This document shows positions 7,214 through 12,311 of a DNA stretch of 12,311 nt, piece after piece. Position numbers and translations under genes: made by a program. The stretch comes from Oceanococcus sp041625325 (GTDB taxonomy: Bacteria > Pseudomonadota > Gammaproteobacteria > Nevskiales > Oceanococcaceae), in contig JBFJTN010000096.1 in assembly GCA_041625325.1 (NCBI GenBank), positions 1-12,311 on the forward strand, written 5' to 3'. Position 1 is the stretch's first letter. Each line of letters opens with the position of its first letter. The notes below the pieces were generated by a model. That model did not search any database. It saw nothing but the letters and a program-made list of their open reading frames with translations, and was not told where the DNA came from.

Positions 7214-7686
7214 GATTCCGGCCTCAGACCGTGGCGGCGGGCCTGTGCGGCCGCCTCGCCCTCGCTGACCGCGAACTCATCCAGCTGCTGCAGGGCCGCC
7301 CGATCAGGTGTGGCTTCGGCCAGGGCCTTCTTGTCCAGCCCGCGAACGCCGGTGGTGGCCTGCGTGCTGCGCGCGCCGCTGCGGCCGGTCTGAGCGAAGC
7401 GCAGGGATTCACCGATGCCCGACTCGCCCCCGGCGCCACTGCTTTCCTCCAGCTTGACGCTGGCCAGGCGGACCCAGCCGCGCCACTGCCCGCTGCTCAC
7501 CTGATACCAGCCGCCCTGACGCTCCAGCAGGCGGACGGCGGTGCCTCGGCCCAGCTGGGTCAGCGTGGCGGCATCGCTGTAAGGCTCGGCCTGCAGGGGC
7601 GAGGGTCGTATCACCGTGCCGGTGTCGGCCAGGCAGCGGCCGGACAGCAAGGCCAGCACGACCAGCAAAGACAGACGTTGCTTCAT
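7210..7686 (-). CDS. Small exported SH3-like protein
   Basis: The product is 158 residues from the ATG at 7686; a GTG one codon upstream (7689) is an alternative. A signal peptide covers about 1-20 (hydrophobic LSLLVVLALLSGRCLA). Residues about 22-80 form a bacterial SH3-like domain (TVIRPSPLQAEPYSDAATL, GRGTAVRLLERQGGWYQV, WRGWVRLASVKL), with the conserved WYQV and GWV elements. The C-terminal half contains TTGVRGLDKKALAEATPD, followed by a Leu/Ala-rich segment; I recall similar 'GVRGL' tails in exported proteins encoded next to M48 peptidases, but cannot check this here. The start overlaps the cyclase stop and the stop overlaps the M48 start, so the three products are probably made in fixed ratio. 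The likely role is a periplasmic partner or substrate adaptor of the M48 protease or ligand of the CHASE2 sensor. Function is inferred from context only. Confidence 0.85.
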   Translation of the reverse strand: MKQRLSLLVVLALLSGRCLADTGTVIRPSPLQAEPYSDAATLTQLGRGTAVRLLERQGGWYQVSSGQWRGWVRLASVKLEESSGAGGESGIGESLRFAQTGRSGARSTQATTGVRGLDKKALAEATPDRAALQQLDEFAVSEGEAAAQARRHGLRPES

Positions 7687-9509
7687 CACAACCCCCGCGA
7701 ACGTGGCTCAAACAGGAGAACTTCCGCCTGACGACCCTTGACCTTGTACCGCCCGCGCTCGATGAAGTCAAAGGCCTCGCCGCTGGCCGCGCGGGTCTCC
7801 TCGGACACCAGCACCCGGGCCACACCCTTGGTCAGGCCCTCGATCCGGCTGGCCAGGTTCACCGCATCGCCGATCGCGGTGTAGTCCAGGCGATGATCGG
7901 CGCCGATGAATCCAACCACGGCGTCGCCGGTGTGCAGGCCGATGCCGATATCGAAATCGGCGCCCAGCTCGCCCAGTTCGCTGCGCATCGCGTCGACCAC
8001 GGCGGACATTTCCAGCGCGGCGGCGATCGCGTGGCTGGCCTGCTGCTCGTCCGGCAGTGGCGCCCCCCAGAAAGCCATGATGGCATCGCCGATGAACTTG
8101 TCGACGGTACCGCCGTGGCGAAATATGACATCGACCTGTCGGGAAAAGTAGCGATTCAGCAGATCGACGATCTGCTCTGGCGAGTGGGATTCCGACAGCG
8201 TGGTGAAGCCCCGGATGTCCGAGAACAGCAGGGTGATGCGCCGACGGGCGCCACCCAGGCTGCGCGCCGCGGATTCGTCGTCGACCAGCTGGCCGACCAC
8301 CCGGGGATCGACGAAGCGGCCGAACAGGCCCACGGCGTGCGCCCGGCGGCGCCTTTCGCTGAGATAGCCTTCGACCGCCAGCACGACAAAGTACAGCCAG
8401 GCCAGCAGCAGCGGCGAGGCCAGCGGCATCAGCCAGCGCCAGTTCAGCGCGGCCTGGCCGGCGGCCAGGGCGGCGCCACTGGCGAGCAGCAGCCCTGCCG
8501 CCATCTGCAGCGGGCCGGTGCCGCGCAGCGCGGCGCCGAAAAGCAGGCCGAGCAGCAGCAGGCAGAGCAGGGCGGGCCAGGCTGGTGCCAGCCGGCGCAG
8601 GCCGTCGCCGGCCTTCAGGGTTTCGATCGCCGCGGCGAGCATGTCGCTGCCGGGGTGCAGCGGCGATAGCGGCGACTGGCGCAGGTCATGCAGCCCGGCG
8701 GCGGTGGCGCCGATGATCGCGATTCGGTCGCGAAAATCCGCCGCCGGCAGCCGGGCCTGACGGCGCCCGGCATCGGCATGCAGGTCGGCGAAAGAGTGGC
8801 GCTGCCGGTCATTCGCCTGGCCACGCCAGTGGATGATGACGCTATCCCCGTCCGGCAGGGGCCAGCCGAAATCCAGGGCCAGCCGCGCCGGCAGCGAGGG
8901 GATGCGCCAGCCGGCGACCTCCTGATACAGGGGATAGCGCCGGCCGACCCCGTCCTCGTCCGCCAGGAAATTGATGCTGCCGATGTGCCCGGTCAGCGCC
9001 AGCGGCCGCAGTGGCAGGACCAGGGCGGCGTGTGCCTGGGCGGCGGCCGTTGCGGTCCTGTGGAAGCCCAGCGTGGGCCCCAGGCTGTCCAGGGGCAGTC
9101 CCTGGCTCGGTGAATCCAGCACCATCAGCGGGAAATAGATCGGCGGGGTGCCGTTGGCGACCTCAATGAGGTGGGCGTCACCATGCGGCCGCTCCAGGTC
9201 CGGGTCGCTGAACAGCAGATCGAATACCACCGCGCGGGCGCCCTGGCGCAGCAGATAGTCAGCCACTTCGGCGTGGGCCGAGCGTGACCAGGGGAAACGG
9301 CCGAAGTCGTCGGCCAGGGCGTCCAGGCTGTGCTCGTCGATGGCGACCAGGATGACCTCGGGGTCCGGCACGCGGTCCTGGGCATGCCAGGCCAGCTGGC
9401 GATCCATCAGACGCAGGTCCAGAGGGCGCAGCAGATGCAGCAGGCTGAATTCCAGCAGGGCCAGCAGCACAAAGCTCGCGAACAGAGCCGGGCGCCGGCG
9501 GATTGTCAT
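7686..9509 (-). CDS. CHASE2-domain class III adenylate cyclase
   Basis: This is a 607-residue membrane nucleotide cyclase. After TM1 (about 8-26) comes a periplasmic CHASE2 domain at about 30-305 (VILVAIDEHSLDAL, FPWSRSAHAEVADYL, AVVFDLLFSDPD, IAIIGATAAGLHDLRQSP). Three further helices follow at about 312-330, 335-352 and 356-377. The cytoplasmic cyclase domain lies at about 420-600. Catalytic residues are intact: metal-binding D431 (LLFSDIRGF) and D475 (KFIGDAIMAF), transition-state N551 and R555 (VNLASR), and base-recognising K471 and T544. The Lys/Thr pair is the pattern of bacterial adenylate rather than guanylate cyclases, so cAMP is the expected product. It starts 9 bases after the tetR stop and overlaps the SH3-like gene. 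The C-terminal YKVKGRQAEVLLFEP tail is usual for this family. The signal sensed by CHASE2 is unknown. Confidence 0.94.
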   Translation of the reverse strand: MTIRRRPALFASFVLLALLEFSLLHLLRPLDLRLMDRQLAWHAQDRVPDPEVILVAIDEHSLDALADDFGRFPWSRSAHAEVADYLLRQGARAVVFDLLFSDPDLERPHGDAHLIEVANGTPPIYFPLMVLDSPSQGLPLDSLGPTLGFHRTATAAAQAHAALVLPLRPLALTGHIGSINFLADEDGVGRRYPLYQEVAGWRIPSLPARLALDFGWPLPDGDSVIIHWRGQANDRQRHSFADLHADAGRRQARLPAADFRDRIAIIGATAAGLHDLRQSPLSPLHPGSDMLAAAIETLKAGDGLRRLAPAWPALLCLLLLGLLFGAALRGTGPLQMAAGLLLASGAALAAGQAALNWRWLMPLASPLLLAWLYFVVLAVEGYLSERRRRAHAVGLFGRFVDPRVVGQLVDDESAARSLGGARRRITLLFSDIRGFTTLSESHSPEQIVDLLNRYFSRQVDVIFRHGGTVDKFIGDAIMAFWGAPLPDEQQASHAIAAALEMSAVVDAMRSELGELGADFDIGIGLHTGDAVVGFIGADHRLDYTAIGDAVNLASRIEGLTKGVARVLVSEETRAASGEAFDFIERGRYKVKGRQAEVLLFEPRSRGL

Positions 9510-9518
9510 GAAGCCGGC

Positions 9519-10169
9519 TCAGCCACCGCGCACGCCGGCTTCAAGGTAATCGAAGAACAGGCGGGTCAGTTCGGCGGCGCGCGCCGGCTCGGCCAGCGCC
9601 AGGGGGCCGAAGGGGGAGCGGCGCATGTAGCTGCGGTCGGACAGGCCATGAAACACGTTGTTCATGTTCAGGATCAGCCGGAATTGCAGCTGCTCCGCCG
9701 GCACCGTGGGCAGCAGCGGTTGCAGGCGCTGGTAGGCCAGGTTCAAGCTGTCGCGGTGCAGCCGGGCGGACAGCTCCTGGCCCTGCGGGCCGAAGTCCCA
9801 GCCCAGACGGGCCATGAAGCGGATCGCATCCGGTCCGAGTCCGGGCTCCAGCAGCATGTCCAGGATCGGTCCGAACACCGCATCGAGCACATCGCGCACG
9901 CTGTAGCCGGGCGGCAGCGCCCGCAGACGCTCCAGGCTGCGGGGCTCCAGCCATTCGCGCAGCATCTCGGCGATCGCCTCGATCAGCTGCTCACGGCTGC
10001 CGAAGTGGTAGTGCAGCGCCGAGGGATTGTTGCCGCCGGCGGCCTGCACGATCTGGCGCAGGGACACCCCCTTGAGACCATTGCGGGCGAGCAGCTTGAG
10101 CGCTTCGCTCATCAGCCGCGCGCGGGTGGCGTTGGTGCTGGCGTGGTCCGCGGCCGCGGCGTCGTTCAT
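9519..10169 (-). CDS. TetR-family transcriptional regulator
   Basis: The product is 216 residues from the ATG at 10169. The DNA-binding domain is N-terminal: helix 1 ATRARLMSEALKLLARNG, then the helix-turn-helix VSLRQIVQAAGGNNPSALHYHFGSREQL at about 35-62, with the hallmark YHF-S-REQL end. The rest is an alpha-helical ligand/dimer domain without a recognisable ligand signature. In-frame codons extend upstream to 10319, but the region holds a promoter and palindrome and encodes low-complexity residues, so the start at 10169 is preferred. It is the first gene of the train with the adenylate cyclase (9-base gap) and probably represses its own operon through the palindrome at 10213-10226. The ligand is unknown. 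Confidence 0.92.
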   Translation of the reverse strand: MNDAAAADHASTNATRARLMSEALKLLARNGLKGVSLRQIVQAAGGNNPSALHYHFGSREQLIEAIAEMLREWLEPRSLERLRALPPGYSVRDVLDAVFGPILDMLLEPGLGPDAIRFMARLGWDFGPQGQELSARLHRDSLNLAYQRLQPLLPTVPAEQLQFRLILNMNNVFHGLSDRSYMRRSPFGPLALAEPARAAELTRLFFDYLEAGVRGG

Positions 10170-10200
10170 CGAAGGGCAGTCCTGGAGGGGAATCGGAGTG

Positions 10201-10230
10201 ACTATAGAAATTGCCGGGCGCCCGGCGCAA
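10201..10230 (-). promoter_or_regulatory. tetR operon promoter with palindromic operator in the spacer
   Basis: On the minus strand, TTGCGC (10230-10225) and TATAGT (10206-10201) are 18 bases apart, giving a 5' leader of about 25 bases. The -10 matches consensus in five of six positions; the -35 is weak. A perfect 14-base palindrome, GCCGGGC-GCCCGGC (10213-10226), fills most of the spacer, where a bound TetR dimer would block polymerase. The promoter and palindrome are visible; autorepression is inferred from TetR-family habit. The rest of the 216-base gap (10170-10385) shows no gene. Confidence 0.55.
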
Positions 10231-10385
10231 GCGTCCTGCAAGCTGCTGGATCCCGGGTCCTGGGCGCCGGCGGCAGAGGCGGCGCGAGCGGACCTTCGGG
10301 TGCTCGGGGCGCCGTTCACGCAAGAGGCCGGTCCCGGCGGGGCTCAGGCTCTGGTCCGCCCCGAAACGGCGAAGCCGGGATGCTG

Positions 10386-10781
10386 TCAGCGCTGGCCCTG
10401 CAGTCGGGCCAGCACCTGGCGGGCGTGAGCCAGGGCGTCCTCTTCCGACAGGAAAAATTGCGGTTCGCGCAGCCCCTTGAGGGAATCCTGAACCTGATAG
10501 CGCAAAGGGGCGTTCGGCGCCGCCACATAGACCTGCCCGGCGCTGCCGTGCGCGACGGACCAGGCGACGAAGTCGCGCATGATGGCACTGACTTCCGGGG
10601 TGCCCAGGCTCCAGTTCAGCATGTTGACCACCCGGAACCAGGGCCCGCCATCGAGATCGGCCACAGCCTCCTTCACATCCGCGACGAAGCGCAGGGCTTC
10701 CTCGGCATTCCATTCCTCGTAGACCCGGCAGATCAGGATCTGGCCGTGTCGTTCGATTTCGTGTCGTCCGTGTGCTTGCAT
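10386..10781 (-). CDS. Small STAS/SpoIIAA-like protein of unknown role
   Basis: The product is 131 residues, soluble, with no signal peptide or membrane helix. It starts MQAHGRHEIERHGQILICRV and continues with a helix (NAEEALRFVADVKEAVADL), a strand (PWFRVVNMLNW), another helix and a VYVAAPNAPLRY strand. This alternating beta-alpha order resembles the STAS/SEC14-like (SpoIIAA-like) fold found in many proteobacterial hypothetical proteins. The start ATG at 10781 follows a GGA run at a reasonable distance. It is on the same strand as tetR, 216 bases upstream, and that gap contains the tetR promoter, so the genes are probably separate transcripts. The fold is inferred by eye from strand and helix pattern; no catalytic or phosphorylation residue can be named, and function is not assigned. 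Confidence 0.8.
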   Translation of the reverse strand: MQAHGRHEIERHGQILICRVYEEWNAEEALRFVADVKEAVADLDGGPWFRVVNMLNWSLGTPEVSAIMRDFVAWSVAHGSAGQVYVAAPNAPLRYQVQDSLKGLREPQFFLSEEDALAHARQVLARLQGQR

Positions 10782-11100
10782 GGTTCCGGGTTGCCCGCCG
10801 GGGGCGGGGTCATTGAATCAGCCGACAGCGCGCTGGCGCAAGTGCGCGGCAGGCGCCACCGCCGCCGTCGCAAGGCGGGGTCGGTTCCGCGAAGGGCGGC
10901 TTCTGCGAGGCCGACGCTTGGAGCTGCTGAACCAGGCGCGGCACAGCCATGGTATCGCCGAGCCCAATCTGAGCCTGTCGGCCGGGCGGCCGGCGTGCAT
11001 GGTCAAAGACCCGCTGGGCCGGCCGCACTGCGACACAGGTCAGCACCCGGGTGTGCTGCGCTGGCTGCCGTCGGCCGCGCCCCATACGGCCGTCGCCTGA
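10780..11100 (+). CDS. Possible small ORF, unrecognised, in the gap before the HMG-CoA lyase
   Basis: The 329 bases between the STAS-like and HMG-CoA lyase genes (10782-11110) have no recognised gene. A 106-codon plus-strand frame fills most of it and stops 10 bases before the convergent lyase stop. From about codon 47 (TTG at 10918) my hand count gives roughly 75, 57 and 87 percent G/C at positions one, two and three, the pattern expected of a real gene here. The translation there (LELLNQARHSHGIAEPNLSL, then ACMVKDPLGRPHCDTG) looks protein-like. The first 46 codons look less coding, and no convincing ribosome binding site or start is seen. It may be a small gene starting internally, a remnant of a longer gene, or chance. 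Confidence 0.25.
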   Translation: MVPGCPPGAGSLNQPTARWRKCAAGATAAVARRGRFREGRLLRGRRLELLNQARHSHGIAEPNLSLSAGRPACMVKDPLGRPHCDTGQHPGVLRWLPSAAPHTAVA

Positions 11101-11110
11101 CCTCGTGGCC

Positions 11111-12040
11111 TCAGTTGCCGTGCGCTGCCGTCGGAGACGGGAAGCGATCCGCATTCCGGGCGAGCCAGGCGCTGGCCCGCCCGCCGGTCGCCTGCCCGGT
11201 GAGTCGCCCCGCCAGCTGGCCAGCCTCGATCAACCTGGCCATGTCGATGCCCGTTTCGTAGCCCATCATCTCGAGCATCATGACCAGATCCTCGGTGGCG
11301 ACATTGCCCGTAGCCCCTGGCGCAAAGGGGCAGCCGCCCAGTCCCCCGACCGAGGCATCGAAGCGACGGATGCCGGCGTCCAGCGCGGCGAATGCATTGC
11401 TCAGGCCCAGGGCGCGCGTATCGTGGAAATGGCAGGCGAGGCGGTCGGCGCCATGACGCGCTACCAGTTGCTGCATCAGTTCACGGACCTCGGCGGGGTG
11501 GGCCCCGCCTATGGTGTCGGCGATGACAAGCTCGCTCGCACCCGCGTCGAACAAGGCCTCGGCGAGGCGAATGACCGCGTCCTGCGCGACCGCGCCTTCG
11601 TAGGGGCATTGCCAGGCCGTGGCAATGCTCACCTGCACCCGCAGCCCGTCGCGCCGGCCCTGCTCCAGAACCTGGCGAGCCATTTTCAGCGCGGTGGCGC
11701 TGCTCATGTTGATATTGCGCTCGTTCATGCTGTTGCTGGCCGCCACCACCAGTCCCATGCTGCGGATGCCGGCATCCCGCGCGCGCTCATAACCCCTGAA
11801 GTTGGGGATCAGCGCACTGAATTCCGCGTCGATGTCCGGCAGGGCCGCCACGATCTCTTCCATACCCGCCATGGCGGGCACCGCGCGCGGTGACACGAAG
11901 GCGCCCACCTCGATATGCCGCAGGCCAGCGTCCAGCAGCGCATGGATCAGGCGCAGACGCGCGGCCGGCTCCAGGACCCGGGGCTGGTTCTGCAAGCCGT
12001 CGCGCGGGGCGACATCATTCACGATCACATGTTCGGGCAT
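11111..12040 (-). CDS. Hydroxymethylglutaryl-CoA lyase
   Basis: This 309-residue cytoplasmic TIM-barrel enzyme cleaves HMG-CoA to acetoacetate and acetyl-CoA, the last step of leucine degradation. Residues aligned by motif with human HMGCL are all present: R13-D14 (VAPRDGLQN), E44 (HIEVGAF), metal ligands H204 and H206 (CHFHDT), catalytic C237 in GLGGCPFAPGATGN, and N246. Offsets to the human numbering are a constant 28-29, so there is no internal gap. One difference is IATAWQCPYEG (about 139-149), where the classical enzymes have a Gly before Cys. Members of the wider HMG-CoA lyase-like family can use other 3-hydroxy-3-methylacyl-CoA thioesters, so the exact substrate is not settled. No other leucine-pathway gene (such as liuA-D) is beside it. 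The ATG at 12040 follows a GGGA element. Confidence 0.93.
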   Translation of the reverse strand: MPEHVIVNDVAPRDGLQNQPRVLEPAARLRLIHALLDAGLRHIEVGAFVSPRAVPAMAGMEEIVAALPDIDAEFSALIPNFRGYERARDAGIRSMGLVVAASNSMNERNINMSSATALKMARQVLEQGRRDGLRVQVSIATAWQCPYEGAVAQDAVIRLAEALFDAGASELVIADTIGGAHPAEVRELMQQLVARHGADRLACHFHDTRALGLSNAFAALDAGIRRFDASVGGLGGCPFAPGATGNVATEDLVMMLEMMGYETGIDMARLIEAGQLAGRLTGQATGGRASAWLARNADRFPSPTAAHGN

Positions 12041-12193
12041 GGCGTGTTCCCGCTCGAAATGGGCGTCAGAGCTTAGGCCAACAGGGACATCCTGTGCAGC
12101 GTTTGGTCAGGATGGCCTGCTGCCGGCCGGCAGTCGCGAGGCCAGGTCGGAAAAGGGCGGACGGCCAGCCAGGCATGATGTGGCGCACAACGC

Positions 12194-12222
12194 TTGGCCG
12201 GGTCGAATCGCTCATGTATACT
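12194..12222 (+). promoter_or_regulatory. Promoter of the tRNA-Arg gene
   Basis: TTGGCC (12194-12199) and TATACT (12217-12222) are separated by the optimal 17 bases. The following GCGCCGCC discriminator (12223-12230) is GC-rich, as in stringently controlled stable-RNA promoters. Transcription would begin near 12230, about 46 bases before the mature tRNA. The remainder of the 235-base gap (12041-12275) shows only short palindromes. Confidence 0.7.
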
Positions 12223-12275
12223 GCGCCGCCTTTGCAGGGTCCCGACGCCTCCGCGCCGGTTGCTCCGCACACCAC

Positions 12276-12311
12276 GCGCCCGTAGCTCAGCTGGATAGAG
12301 TACCTGGCTAC
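12276..12311 (+). tRNA. tRNA-Arg(ACG), 5' part only
   Basis: The 36 bases give an acceptor 5' strand GCGCCCG, the T8-A9 pair, a D arm (GCTC-AGCTGGATA-GAGT), the anticodon 5' stem CCTGG, and a loop starting CTAC. The layout is the same as E. coli tRNA-Arg(ACG), with A-C as the first two anticodon bases; the third base lies beyond the window and is expected to be G. The window ends inside the anticodon. Confidence 0.9.

Noticed and set aside
10170..10319. N-terminal extension of TetR to a start at 10319
   Set aside because: The extension is low-complexity (Ser/Ala/Arg), crosses the promoter and palindrome, and TetR proteins usually begin shortly before the helix-turn-helix.
9330..11261. Plus-strand open frame of 643 codons
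   Set aside because: It runs antisense through the cyclase start, tetR, the STAS-like gene and the lyase end; the product has no recognisable domain and crosses real promoters.
12120..12133. 14-base palindrome CTGCCGGCCGGCAG upstream of the HMG-CoA lyase
   Set aside because: It is about 80 bases from the start codon, made almost entirely of G and C, and not placed on a recognisable promoter; chance is likely in this composition.

Overview
The window is very GC-rich. Its coding frames show strong G/C bias at third codon positions, and the partial tRNA-Arg and the protein families (a cytochrome b561/YceI pair, a LoiP-like M48 lipoprotein, CHASE and CHASE2 signalling proteins) suggest a high-GC gammaproteobacterium. 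I cannot name a genus from sequence alone. I see no insertion sequence, phage gene or CRISPR array. It reads as chromosomal core and signalling DNA.

Left part (1-5395): a minus-strand acyl-CoA dehydrogenase of the long DmdC/FadE5-like type runs off the left edge. It is divergent from a plus-strand membrane diguanylate cyclase (CHASE plus GGDEF), and a 20-bp palindrome lies between the two starts. Next come a YceI-family lipoprotein and, overlapping it by 4 bases (GTGA), a cytochrome b561 fused to a second YceI domain.

Middle part (5408-10169, all minus strand): a compact gene train reads, in transcription order, TetR regulator, CHASE2-class III adenylate cyclase, small SH3-like exported protein, M48 metallopeptidase lipoprotein, and, after a 123-base gap with two hairpins, an FHA-domain protein. 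The tetR to cyclase gap is 9 bases and the next two junctions overlap, so the first four genes look like one transcript. The tetR promoter carries a perfect 14-bp palindrome in its -35/-10 spacer, as expected of an autorepressor. The train combines a periplasmic sensor domain, cAMP synthesis, an envelope protease and a phosphothreonine reader. It is the most system-like part of the window.

Right part (10386-12311): a small STAS/SpoIIAA-like protein, a 329-base gap holding a coding-like but unrecognised plus-strand ORF, a hydroxymethylglutaryl-CoA lyase with its catalytic residues intact, and a tRNA-Arg(ACG) with a clear sigma70-type promoter, cut off by the right edge. The HMG-CoA lyase and the acyl-CoA dehydrogenase suggest acyl-CoA or branched-chain amino-acid catabolism, but they are about 10 kb apart and not evidently co-regulated.
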